From assembly GCF_003259615.1 (NCBI RefSeq), contig NZ_QLLR01000001.1, forward strand, positions 598,491 through 662,490: a stretch of DNA of 64,000 nt, in the 5' to 3' direction. The stretch is from Pedobacter cryoconitis (GTDB lineage Bacteria; Bacteroidota; Bacteroidia; Sphingobacteriales; Sphingobacteriaceae). Shown here piece after piece: positions 36,555 to 45,066 of the stretch. Made by a program: the position numbers and the translations under genes. Position 1 is the first letter of the stretch. Every line of letters begins with the position of its first letter. Under the pieces are notes generated by a model. The model was not told the origin of the DNA and searched no databases. It saw nothing but the letters and a program-made list of their open reading frames with translations.

Positions 36555-37495
36555 TAGTTAAGCAATTTAACAGTAATAATGTTTGAATAATAACTTTTTA
36601 GTTGAATTCCACTCCCATGTGTAGTCCAGATTTCTTTTGGCTTAACTTTTCCAATGGTATAAATGATGTCATCCCAGTCCACATGGTCAGAAATGAACAA
36701 TTGCAGCTCATTATTGTGCTGTAAATGTTTCCATCCCGTTGCAAAAACCCTGATCACATTTACCGCTTTGATATAACTTCTGTAAACCAGAGGAGGTACC
36801 AGGTAAATCATATCAGTTTTAGTATTCTTCATTACCTTCCGGTCATAAACCTCATATTTCCCCATATCAATTCCCATCTGCTCATAAATTTTCACAAAAG
36901 GGAGGATGCTATGGTGTACCAGGATTCTCCGCTGCGGACAAAGGTCGCTGATCAATTTAATCAACCGCTGGCTCTTACCCAAAGCATAAGCGCCCAGCAT
37001 AACATTGCTTGTTGTCGCGTTTAGTTTTTTGATCTCCAGTTCCACATCCGGATGTTTAGTTTCAGGATTTGCAAAAGTTGTTTCCGTAATCAGTACATCC
37101 GCTTCCGCGAATTCTATAGGCTCGCAGGTCGTATCCGGCTGCAGCTTATAATCTCCGGTATACAAATATTTAATCCCCTTATATTCCATCATTACCAATG
37201 CCGAGCCTAAAATATGGCCAGCAGGGATAAAGCTGATCTTCACTCCATTCAATACAAATTCAGCGTGAAAAGCATACAGATGAAACTCACCCGCTGCAAA
37301 TTTCTTATACCGCTGTATCATGAACAATGAGGTCGCTTTGGTACAATACACATTGAAATTACCACTAATTGCATGATCACCATGTGCATGTGAAATTACT
37401 GCATCCTTTACCATTTCTTTCGGGTCCAGGTAAAAATTGCCATAGGCACAATACAGTCCAATTTTAGTTGGCACTAAAAAATCCTCTAATATCAT
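36554..37495 (-). CDS. MBL-fold (CPSF/exonuclease-like) hydrolase
   Basis: A 313-residue metallo-beta-lactamase-fold protein of the type often annotated as exonuclease. It has VISHAHGDHA (HxHxDH), SFIPAGHILGSALV, YTGDYKLQ and TTHGSG near the end, as in beta-CASP/SNM1-like nucleases and ligase-associated exonucleases. No DNA ligase gene is adjacent. The ATG directly follows the coaE stop and the stop overlaps the DUF5522 start. Confidence 0.85.
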   Translation of the reverse strand: MILEDFLVPTKIGLYCAYGNFYLDPKEMVKDAVISHAHGDHAISGNFNVYCTKATSLFMIQRYKKFAAGEFHLYAFHAEFVLNGVKISFIPAGHILGSALVMMEYKGIKYLYTGDYKLQPDTTCEPIEFAEADVLITETTFANPETKHPDVELEIKKLNATTSNVMLGAYALGKSQRLIKLISDLCPQRRILVHHSILPFVKIYEQMGIDMGKYEVYDRKVMKNTKTDMIYLVPPLVYRSYIKAVNVIRVFATGWKHLQHNNELQLFISDHVDWDDIIYTIGKVKPKEIWTTHGSGIQLKSYYSNIITVKLLN

Positions 37496-38092
37496 TTATT
37501 TTGTAAGGTTTATAAATTGATGGTGCAGCTCCAATACCTGGAGTATCACCGATTGGCTTTCATCATTTGTAATTAAAAAATCAGCCATTTTATTCTTTTC
37601 TTCGTCACTCAGCTGTTTATCCATCCGCGCTTCGACCTGCGCGCTGGTTACCCCGTCCCGCTCCATTACCCTTTGTATTTTGACTGCCTTGGGTGCAGTG
37701 ACTAAAATACTATGGTCACACATTTTATAAGAACCACTCTCAAATAATAAGGCGGCCTCTTTCAAATTATAAGGTACATCTGCAGGTATCGTTAACTGCC
37801 AGCTTTCAAAAGCCCTGAATACTGCCGGATGAACCAGTGCATTCAGCTTTTCCAGTTCCGATTTATTATTGAATACAATTTGCGCGATATGTTTATTGTT
37901 CAGCTTTCCGGACAGCTCATAACTTTCGCTTCCAAAGGTTTTTATTACACCGTCCTTTAATACCGGGTCAGTCACCATAATTTCCTTAGCTACGGTATCT
38001 GCATAAAACACAGGGATTCCCAGCTGCTCAAATATTCTGCAAACTGTGGTTTTTCCACTTCCTATACCGCCGGTAATCCCAATCTTAATCAT
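37496..38092 (-). CDS. coaE: Dephospho-CoA kinase
   Basis: CoaE makes coenzyme A by phosphorylating dephospho-CoA. The 198-residue protein has the P-loop GITGGIGSGKTTVCRIF and the family segments FYADTVAKEI and LVHPAVFRAFE. Its ATG overlaps the YbbR stop by one base and its stop abuts the MBL start, so the genes form a tightly packed minus-strand operon. Confidence 0.96.
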   Translation of the reverse strand: MIKIGITGGIGSGKTTVCRIFEQLGIPVFYADTVAKEIMVTDPVLKDGVIKTFGSESYELSGKLNNKHIAQIVFNNKSELEKLNALVHPAVFRAFESWQLTIPADVPYNLKEAALLFESGSYKMCDHSILVTAPKAVKIQRVMERDGVTSAQVEARMDKQLSDEEKNKMADFLITNDESQSVILQVLELHHQFINLTK

Positions 38093-39039
38093 TATTTCTC
38101 TATAATAAAATCAACTTTCTCAGGGTCTATCCTCATCTTTCTGCAATAATCAGGAAAGCGGGTCAGCTTCACAGTCAGCTGAGCATGATGTTTTAATTTC
38201 CACTCATTCAGATCTACCACCGCTTCAATAAAATCCTCATTAACCTGCTGATAACTTGATAAGGCAACCATAAAAGTGATCTTTACCTTTTTCGGATAAA
38301 GCTTCACATTATAATATTCACCATTATTGATAACCTTCAGCGGCACTTCCAGTGTTTTTTCCGTAAACTCATCTACCGGTAATTTAACCTCGACACTCGC
38401 AGGGAATATATTTACATTCTTGAACAGGTTCTGTTTCATCCCTACCCGCGTTACCGCCTGGTTCTGAATATTATGCAACACTAAAGTATCAGTTTTCCAT
38501 TCAGTAATCTTTTCCAGATCTTCCTGAGGACCAGATACCGTCACATAATCAGGCGTACACTGGATCACGTCAGAAATACCAAACTGCTTCACAAAAGATA
38601 AATTAGATACTAATCTGACCGGAACCCTTTTGACCGTTCTTTTAGAAAAATCAAAGTATAGCGTATCCGGACGTACAGATATAATTTTCTGTGAAGTTTC
38701 CAGCTGATTGTTCACACTATAGAGCTGTTCAGAAAAAAGAATATAATTCCTGTTATTCAGTTTTTCAAGATTAATGCTGATAAACTGCGGGTTCACCCTT
38801 AACCTGGCAAACAACAGTTGCCAGCCCGTTCCTTCCACCTGTAAATCTACCGTATCAGACTGTAAAGGATGAAAAGCCTTTTTCTGCGGAAAATTCTTGT
38901 AAATCAGGACTGTCTTGGCCGTATAAACATATTTATTGTTCAACGCCAGAAACAGCCATCCTGCAATAGCCAGAAGCACACAAGTGATCAATACTAAAAA
39001 GCGCTTTCGCTCTATTTTTGTAAGTTTAATGAATGGCAT
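38092..39039 (-). CDS. YbbR-like membrane-anchored protein
   Basis: A 315-residue protein with an N-terminal membrane helix (residues about 14-30) and extracytoplasmic YbbR-like beta repeats (FPASVEVKLPVDEFTEKTLEVPLKV). In Firmicutes the relative CdaR regulates cyclic-di-AMP synthase; here no such cyclase is adjacent and the role is unknown. The position between yajC and coaE is conserved in Sphingobacteria, as far as I recall. It starts 90 bases after yajC, behind a terminator. Confidence 0.85.
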   Translation of the reverse strand: MPFIKLTKIERKRFLVLITCVLLAIAGWLFLALNNKYVYTAKTVLIYKNFPQKKAFHPLQSDTVDLQVEGTGWQLLFARLRVNPQFISINLEKLNNRNYILFSEQLYSVNNQLETSQKIISVRPDTLYFDFSKRTVKRVPVRLVSNLSFVKQFGISDVIQCTPDYVTVSGPQEDLEKITEWKTDTLVLHNIQNQAVTRVGMKQNLFKNVNIFPASVEVKLPVDEFTEKTLEVPLKVINNGEYYNVKLYPKKVKITFMVALSSYQQVNEDFIEAVVDLNEWKLKHHAQLTVKLTRFPDYCRKMRIDPEKVDFIIEK

Positions 39040-39080
39040 ACGGGCTGTAATTAATCAAATTTAAGGTTTTATCACTAAAC

Positions 39081-39113
39081 AAAAAAGCCGCGCCAATAAT
39101 GGAGCGGCTTTTT
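39081..39113 (-). terminator. Terminator after yajC
   Basis: AAAAAGCCGC and GCGGCTTTTT form a 10-base stem with an 11-base loop and flanking A/T runs, between yajC and the YbbR gene. Confidence 0.85.
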
Positions 39114-39129
39114 GATGTCTATTAGCGAA

Positions 39130-39453
39130 TTAAGCCTTAGGCAATTCAGCAGATGCTTTAGTTGCATCCAGAGAAATCGCTGACTTGTCAAAACGGATTT
39201 TAGTACCGCCTTCAACTTCGATTAGAAAAGTAAGTTCATTCATATCAATGATTCTGCCATGAATACCAGCAGTAGTAACTATTTTATCACCTTTTTTCAA
39301 GTCTGCAACTAATTTCTTGTGGTCTTTAGCTTTTTTAACCTGTGGTCTGATCATGAAGAAATAGAAAACTACCATGATTAATACCATTGGAACCAAGGTA
39401 CTTAACATACTGCTTCCGCCGGCAGCAGCATCTAAAATTACTGTTAATGTCAT
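39130..39453 (-). CDS. yajC: Preprotein translocase subunit YajC
   Basis: YajC associates with SecDF and the holotranslocon in the inner membrane. The 107-residue protein has one N-terminal membrane helix and the signature FFMIRPQVKKAKDHKKLVADLKKGDKIVTTAGIHG. It follows the DUF1573 lipoprotein gene by 21 bases, and a terminator follows it. secDF itself is 18 kb away. Confidence 0.96.
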   Translation of the reverse strand: MTLTVILDAAAGGSSMLSTLVPMVLIMVVFYFFMIRPQVKKAKDHKKLVADLKKGDKIVTTAGIHGRIIDMNELTFLIEVEGGTKIRFDKSAISLDATKASAELPKA

Positions 39454-39474
39454 ATTGATTGTATTATTATAAAA

Positions 39475-39918
39475 TTATGTTCTTTCTTTAACCTCACCAA
39501 TCAGATGTACTTCTGTAGTGGAAGGATTACCGTTTGAAGTGATAGTGACAACTTTATCCTGCATTCCCATTTTGCCGGCACTATTAAAAACTACTTTAAT
39601 TACGCCGTCAGCTCCTGGTTTAATCGGCTCTTTAGGAATTTCAGGGATTGTACAACCACAAGTTGCAGTCGCATTGGTAATAATCAACGGGCTTTTTCCA
39701 GTGTTTGTAAATTTGAATTCATAATGTACCGACTCACCCTGTACGATTTTACCGAAATTGTACATTCCCTGTTTGAAACTGATTACAGGTGCATCAGGTG
39801 AAGCCACTGTTTTAGTTTCCGTAGTTTTAACTACACTGTCAGCAGCAACTGCAGTAGGTTTTGTTTGGCAAGCAGCTAATGTAGCTGCTGCAAATGCAAG
39901 TAAAAATATCTTCTTCAT
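39475..39918 (-). CDS. DUF1573 lipoprotein
   Basis: A 147-residue lipoprotein: lipobox LAACQ at residues 13-17, then a linker and a DUF1573 immunoglobulin-like domain with FNFGKIVQGESVHYEFKF-type sequence (MYNFGKIVQGE, FTNTGKSPLIITNATATCGCT). Such proteins are abundant in Bacteroidota and their function is unknown. It lies 12 bases after nusB and 21 before yajC, so all three are co-transcribed. Confidence 0.9.
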   Translation of the reverse strand: MKKIFLLAFAAATLAACQTKPTAVAADSVVKTTETKTVASPDAPVISFKQGMYNFGKIVQGESVHYEFKFTNTGKSPLIITNATATCGCTIPEIPKEPIKPGADGVIKVVFNSAGKMGMQDKVVTITSNGNPSTTEVHLIGEVKERT

Positions 39919-39930
39919 TAATATATTTTT

Positions 39931-40881
39931 TTATTCTTCTATTAATCCGCGGCCAATTTTCTTGATACTGTTTGAACGCTTTAAATCACCTAAGATTTTG
40001 TCCAATATACCGTTAATAAATGAATTACTTTTCGGAGTACTGTAATCTTTTGATAAGTCAAGATACTCATTAATGGTAACTTTCACCGGAATCGAAGGGA
40101 AATTCATCAGCTCACAAATAGCCATCTTCATCAGGATAGTATCCATTAACGCAATACGTTCCGACTCCCAGTTTTTAGTACGCTCAGCGATTAAATTCTG
40201 GTATTCCGTATTATTTTTCAGCGTGTAAGTGAAAAGATCTTCCACAAATTTGCTGTCTTCTTTCCAATCCACACTGATCGGGGTCAGTTTGTTTTTAAAC
40301 GGATCCTCAGACGTAAAGTTCTTCAGGGTTTTTGCAACCATACCCTGCATTACTTCTTTATCTACAGGCCAGTTGATAAACTTGTCTTCAAAAGCCTGAA
40401 TGATATTCTGACTCTTCAAAATGATTTTTCTAAAGATAAATTTGATGATTTCTTTTGATCCTTCCAGGCTATCATCAGTATCTGCCAGATAAGCAAGGTA
40501 CTCAGGGGTAGCTTTCAGCTTATTGTAGATTGTTCTGATGAATTCAGGATCTGCATGCCAGTTAATCTGGTATTTGTTTACAGCCGATTTAAATTCAGGA
40601 TTTTCCTGCAGCAAAACAATGAACTTGTTGCGCAGTAACTTTTTGTTAGGATTCAGATCTTCCGCAGTAGGAAAGTGCTTGTTAGCTCTTTCAATAGCAT
40701 CAACTGAGGTATATTCCGTGATCTCAGAAAGTAATGCCAGCATTCTGACATACATTTCATAAACCTGGTCAATACTGTGCATCAATTCTTTCTTTGCAGA
40801 AAGTAGATCCTTTTTGTCTGTCATTTGCCACGCAAAGATGTTTTGCAGGACTTTAATTCGTAGGTGCCTTCTATTTAACAT
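39931..40881 (-). CDS. nusB: Transcription antitermination factor NusB (long form)
   Basis: NusB joins NusE in antitermination of rRNA transcription. The protein has 316 residues against about 140 in most bacteria: the C-terminal 140 or so (ALMDTILMKMAICELMNFPSIPVKVTINEYLDLSKDYS) are the NusB domain, and an N-terminal extension begins MLNRRHLRIKVLQNIFAWQ. This long form is usual in Bacteroidota. First gene of nusB-DUF1573-yajC; 33 bases after the dehydrogenase gene. Confidence 0.92.
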   Translation of the reverse strand: MLNRRHLRIKVLQNIFAWQMTDKKDLLSAKKELMHSIDQVYEMYVRMLALLSEITEYTSVDAIERANKHFPTAEDLNPNKKLLRNKFIVLLQENPEFKSAVNKYQINWHADPEFIRTIYNKLKATPEYLAYLADTDDSLEGSKEIIKFIFRKIILKSQNIIQAFEDKFINWPVDKEVMQGMVAKTLKNFTSEDPFKNKLTPISVDWKEDSKFVEDLFTYTLKNNTEYQNLIAERTKNWESERIALMDTILMKMAICELMNFPSIPVKVTINEYLDLSKDYSTPKSNSFINGILDKILGDLKRSNSIKKIGRGLIEE

Positions 40882-40914
40882 GAATGTAAGAACGAGTTGG
40901 TAATATACCGGTTA

Positions 40915-42003
40915 TTAAAATGATGATTTTATTTTTTTGATGTCTATTATTCTTTGTTCTGCAATCCTGTTTGCTGCCAGGATTGTTGGGATATTTTCTG
41001 CCTTGGACAGTTTAATTACATTACGCGTTGCCTGGTAGATATTTTCTGTCAGCTGCATGGTGCGTTTTCTTCCGAAACCTGTTAATTCCGAATAACAATT
41101 AATCAGTCCTCCTGCATTAATCAGGTAATCCGGTGCAAAAAGGATGTTCTTTTCCAAAAGCAATTTACCATGTACCTGCTCATCTGCAAGCTGGTTATTG
41201 GCTGAACCTGCGATAATCGCAAACTTCATTCTTGGAATAGTTACATCATTTACCGTAGCACCTAACGCACAAGGCGCATAAATATCAACGTCAAGACCGA
41301 ATACTTTATTGGCCTCTACAGGTTTTGCTTTATATTTTCTTGCGATATGGTGTAAACGTTCCTCATTAATATCACTGATAAAAACTTCTACATTTTCATT
41401 TCTCAGCAATTCAACAAGCTGCTCCCCTACATTACCAATACCCTGTACCACAACAGAACGTCCTGCCAGCATATCCGTACCAAAAACTTCCTTCACACAA
41501 GCTTTTATTCCAAGGAAAACACCTTTCGCAGTCGTAGGAGAAGGATCGCCCATTCCGCCAATTGATTCAGGAACACCCGTCACATATTTGGTTTCCATGC
41601 TGATATACTCCATGTCTTTGGTCGTTGTCCCTACATCTTCAGCGGTAATAAACTCCCCATTCAGATTTTGGATAAAACGGCCAAAACTGCGCATCATCGC
41701 TTCAGATTTTCCTTTGCGGGAATCACCAATGATGACCGCTTTACCACCCCCCAGGTTTAACCCGGTAATTGCAGCTTTATAGGTCATACTCCTTGATAAC
41801 CGCAGCACATCTTCCAGTGCTTCAGTCTCTGTAGCATAATTTAACATCCTTGTACCACCTAAAGCAGGGCCCAGTGTCGTATCATGAATAGCAATAATGG
41901 CTTTTAAACCGGTATCGGGATCATTACAAAAAACAACTTTTTTGTGTCCTAAAGCACTTAGTTGATCTAAAATTGAGGTTACCGCAGAACTATTACCAGA
42001 CAT
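40915..42003 (-). CDS. Glu/Leu/Phe/Val-type dehydrogenase (leucine dehydrogenase-like)
   Basis: An NAD-dependent amino-acid dehydrogenase of 362 residues that reversibly deaminates branched-chain amino acids. It has DTTLGPALGGTRM, the catalytic lysine region TYKAAITGLNLGGGKAVI, the segment TAEDVGTT and the NAD loop VVQGIGNVGEQLVELL. Leucine rather than glutamate is favoured by the short length. A TAGTTTTG promoter element precedes it. The HMG-CoA lyase at 22.8 kb could serve the same degradative route. Confidence 0.92.
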   Translation of the reverse strand: MSGNSSAVTSILDQLSALGHKKVVFCNDPDTGLKAIIAIHDTTLGPALGGTRMLNYATETEALEDVLRLSRSMTYKAAITGLNLGGGKAVIIGDSRKGKSEAMMRSFGRFIQNLNGEFITAEDVGTTTKDMEYISMETKYVTGVPESIGGMGDPSPTTAKGVFLGIKACVKEVFGTDMLAGRSVVVQGIGNVGEQLVELLRNENVEVFISDINEERLHHIARKYKAKPVEANKVFGLDVDIYAPCALGATVNDVTIPRMKFAIIAGSANNQLADEQVHGKLLLEKNILFAPDYLINAGGLINCYSELTGFGRKRTMQLTENIYQATRNVIKLSKAENIPTILAANRIAEQRIIDIKKIKSSF

Positions 42004-42028
42004 AAGATTTCGTTTATCAGACAGCCCG

Positions 42029-42036
42029 CAAAACTA
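42029..42036 (-). promoter_or_regulatory. -7 promoter element for the dehydrogenase-nusB run (TAGTTTTG)
   Basis: TAGTTTTG on the minus strand matches TAnnTTTG and lies 25 bases before the dehydrogenase ATG. Confidence 0.45.
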
Positions 42037-42114
42037 AGGATAAAAAACATTATTTACATTGTTTTAACCAAACAGTTTTCAAAAATCATGTGCAATTGGC
42101 TAACTTTACGCCAC

Positions 42115-43905
42115 ATGAAGCACCTTCGTTTTTTAAATAAACATTTCTATAAATATAAATGGTGGATCATACCCGGGGTGTTTTTCGTTATTATCTCTAA
42201 TATTTTCGGTGTAATTCCAGCCCAGGTTATTGGCCATGCCTTCAACCTTATTACCGAGAATATCCAGATTTATGGCCTTTTCAGCGGTTTCGAAAGACAG
42301 CAGATCATTTATGACATCTTCAGTTACAGTCTGCTCTACTTCGGCTCACTCGTCCTGGTCCTGTACCTGATCAGGGGTTTATTCCTGTTCTTTATGCGAC
42401 AGACCCTGATTCTGATGTCCAGGCATATTGAATTTGATATGAAAAATGAGATTTACGCACACTATCAAAAGCTAAGTCTGGGCTTTTACCGCCGTAACAA
42501 TACCGGTGATTTAATGAACCGGGCTACAGAAGATGTAAACAGAGTAAGAATGTATGTTGGCCCTGCAATTATGTATACCATCAATACCCTTGTTTTATTT
42601 CTGCTGATTATTACTTCCATGTATTCAGTGAACGCTAAACTCGCTACTTTCTCTTTATTGCCGCTACCTGTACTGGTTGTGATTATTTATTTTGTCAACA
42701 CGCAGATCAATAATAAAAGTGAGCAGATCCAGGAGCAGCTATCCCGGTTATCAAGTTTCGTGCAGGAAAGATTTTCAGGCATCAGGGTTATCAAATCATA
42801 CGTCAGAGAAGATTATACCAGGGAAATTTTCGCCAATGAAAGCAGCGCCTATAAAAACAGTTCTATGGGTCTGGTACGTGTACAGGCACTCTTTTACCCG
42901 ACCATGCTTCTTTTAGTTGGCCTGAGTACTATTCTTACCGTATATATAGGTGGAGAGCAAGTACTCGACGGCTCCATTACCGCAGGGAATATTGCAGAAT
43001 TCATTGTTTATGTCAACCAGCTTACCTTCCCGGTAACTATGCTGGGCTGGGTAACTACATTAATTCAGCGTGCTTCAGCTTCACAGAAAAGGATCAATGA
43101 ATTCCTCGAATTACAATCAGATATACAAAGCGGGGACGCACCTGCCGGGGAAATTAGCGGAAATATCAAATTCGATCATGTTAACTTTACTTATCAGGAT
43201 ACAGGTATCAAAGCATTACAAGATGTAAGTTTTGATATTAAAGCCGGGCAATTCGTTGCGATCATCGGACGTACCGGATCAGGGAAATCTACGCTGGCCA
43301 ATCTGATTATGAGGATGTATGATACTGATTCAGGTCAGATTTCAATTGATGGGACTTCACTCAAGAAAGTCAACCTGAATTCCTTCAGAGGTCAAGTCGG
43401 TTTCGTTCCGCAAGAAGTTTTTCTCTTTTCTGATAACATTAAGAACAATATTGCCTTTGGACTGGATCAGGTTACAGATCTGGAGATTGAAAATGCAGCA
43501 CGAAATGCGGCCGTATATCATAATATAATGGACTTTGAGCTGAAGTTTGATACTATGCTTGGCGAGCGGGGGATTACCCTTTCCGGCGGACAGAAACAGC
43601 GTGTATCTATAGCAAGAGCACTAATAAAAGAGCCTAAAATATTGATTTTTGACGATTGTCTTTCCGCAGTAGATACGAAAACTGAGGAGGAAATATTAAA
43701 TAATCTGGGTAATGTCATGAAAGGAAAGACCAGCATATTAATTGCACACAGGATTTCTACGATCAAAAAAGCAGACAGGATTCTGGTGCTTGAAGAAGGC
43801 CGTATTGCAGAACAAGGCACTCATGATGAACTAATTAGCCTTCATGGGATTTACGAAGAAATGTATCAGAACCAGTTATTGGAAGAAGAAAATAAATCTC
43901 TTTAA
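42115..43905 (+). CDS. ABC exporter (transmembrane plus ATPase)
   Basis: A 596-residue half-transporter of the MsbA/multidrug type. Six membrane helices (residues about 15-300) are followed by a nucleotide-binding domain with Walker A IIGRTGSGKST, signature LSGGQKQR, Walker B ILIFDDCLSAVDT and switch His in IAHRISTI. The substrate is unknown; lipid or drug export is usual. I use the ATG at 42115; the ATG at 42088 precedes a TAACTTTA sequence that may be the promoter. No terminator is obvious before the DUF3276 gene. Confidence 0.93.
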   Translation: MKHLRFLNKHFYKYKWWIIPGVFFVIISNIFGVIPAQVIGHAFNLITENIQIYGLFSGFERQQIIYDIFSYSLLYFGSLVLVLYLIRGLFLFFMRQTLILMSRHIEFDMKNEIYAHYQKLSLGFYRRNNTGDLMNRATEDVNRVRMYVGPAIMYTINTLVLFLLIITSMYSVNAKLATFSLLPLPVLVVIIYFVNTQINNKSEQIQEQLSRLSSFVQERFSGIRVIKSYVREDYTREIFANESSAYKNSSMGLVRVQALFYPTMLLLVGLSTILTVYIGGEQVLDGSITAGNIAEFIVYVNQLTFPVTMLGWVTTLIQRASASQKRINEFLELQSDIQSGDAPAGEISGNIKFDHVNFTYQDTGIKALQDVSFDIKAGQFVAIIGRTGSGKSTLANLIMRMYDTDSGQISIDGTSLKKVNLNSFRGQVGFVPQEVFLFSDNIKNNIAFGLDQVTDLEIENAARNAAVYHNIMDFELKFDTMLGERGITLSGGQKQRVSIARALIKEPKILIFDDCLSAVDTKTEEEILNNLGNVMKGKTSILIAHRISTIKKADRILVLEEGRIAEQGTHDELISLHGIYEEMYQNQLLEEENKSL

Positions 43906-43975
43906 TTTCTATTTTGATCTTATCTAATTAATACTTTATATTTACCCGAACCAAAAACCAACAGCGATACCAAAC

Positions 43976-44302
43976 ATGGGAGAATTTGACAACAAAGAGA
44001 GAGAAGAGGTTTTTTCTAAAAAAGTAAGGGCCGGTAAAAGAACTTATTTTTTCGACGTTAAAGCAACACGTTCAGGAGATTATTATTTAACCCTTACTGA
44101 AAGCAAGAAAAGACTGGAAGACGGTGTATTTGTAAAACATAAGATCTTTTTATACAAAGAAGATTTTGAGAAATTCGCTGAAGGATTAAATGAGACGGTT
44201 GATTACATCAAGAATCACCAGGAAGTTGTTGAAAAACGCTATGAATATTCAGAAAACCATGAAGGTGCTGCAAAGGGCCAGAATGATGACTTTTCTTTCT
44301 AG
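43976..44302 (+). CDS. DUF3276 / PUR-family nucleic-acid-binding protein
   Basis: A 108-residue protein of the DUF3276 family, related to PUR-alpha single-stranded DNA/RNA-binding proteins and typical of Bacteroidota. Seen are VFSKKVRAGKRTYFFDVKAT, DYYLTLTESKKR and KHKIFLYKEDFEKFAEGL, then an acidic tail. Its target is unknown. It follows the ABC exporter by 70 bases and has its own terminator. Confidence 0.9.
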   Translation: MGEFDNKEREEVFSKKVRAGKRTYFFDVKATRSGDYYLTLTESKKRLEDGVFVKHKIFLYKEDFEKFAEGLNETVDYIKNHQEVVEKRYEYSENHEGAAKGQNDDFSF

Positions 44303-44324
44303 GATAGGATTAAAGAACTTTTAG

Positions 44325-44348
44325 AAGCTCCGTACAGGGGCTTTTTTT
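44325..44348 (+). terminator. Terminator after the DUF3276 gene
   Basis: AAGCTCC and GGGGCTT pair around a GTACA loop and a T-run of seven follows. Confidence 0.8.
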
Positions 44349-44370
44349 ATGTCTTGACTATTGTGAAAAA

Positions 44371-44904
44371 ATGAGGTTTACCCCAAATACCAGGACAATC
44401 CGGTTATCCACCCCTATGACTGCTGTTGAGATCAATCAGCAGCTTAGTCAACTTGTGCAAAACCCTTCCCTGCTGGAGAAAGCAGATAAAGAATATTACG
44501 GAACAATAACCGCAGATGAATTTAAGATCACCAGGGCCCAGGGTGCTAACCGCAGCTCCTTTTATCCGGTGATTACTGGCCATATCAGCTCAGCTCAGAC
44601 TGGTTCACCCCGTACTCAAACTGAAATAATTCTGACCTTCAGAGTCCATAAACTTTTCAGGGCCCTGTTCTGGTTTCCCCTTGCCAATTTTATAATCACC
44701 CTTGCTGACATTGCCTATAACACTATATCCGGAACAAATCCCGAAAATGCAGGATGGGATTATTTCCTGACCGTACTTGGCGTATCCCCACTATTCATAC
44801 TCCTATTGTTGCTGTTACCCCGCATATTCGGCTTTTTCAGTAGTACCACAAACAGTATCGCACAATTCAGGAAAATCTGGAAAGCAGAAGAAATACCCGC
44901 TTAA
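44371..44904 (+). CDS. Two-helix membrane protein, unknown
   Basis: A 177-residue protein I do not recognise. The N-terminal 95 residues are soluble and include EINQQLSQLVQNPSLLEKADKEYYGTI-like and FKITRAQGANRSSFYPVITGHI segments, suggesting a PH-like or membrane-adjacent beta domain. Two membrane helices follow (about 98-114 and 130-150). It begins 22 bases after the DUF3276 terminator. The pair at 46900-47872 has a similar layout. Confidence 0.75.
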   Translation: MRFTPNTRTIRLSTPMTAVEINQQLSQLVQNPSLLEKADKEYYGTITADEFKITRAQGANRSSFYPVITGHISSAQTGSPRTQTEIILTFRVHKLFRALFWFPLANFIITLADIAYNTISGTNPENAGWDYFLTVLGVSPLFILLLLLLPRIFGFFSSTTNSIAQFRKIWKAEEIPA

Positions 44905-45066
44905 AATCTATTTGTAATAAAACCCCGCGTGTCTGAAATCAAAACCGCGTATCTAAATAGCTGTGCTATAATTTACGCAGATCCGATCCCTGAAATTAAT
45001 TTCATATCTGCTGTAAGGTTTTAGAAATACCCCCGACAAAGTGGTATAAACAAAAACAAACACAAA

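Noticed and set aside
41309..41782. Long antisense ORF in the leucine-type dehydrogenase gene
   Set aside because: Ser/Pro-rich shadow of the real gene on the other strand.
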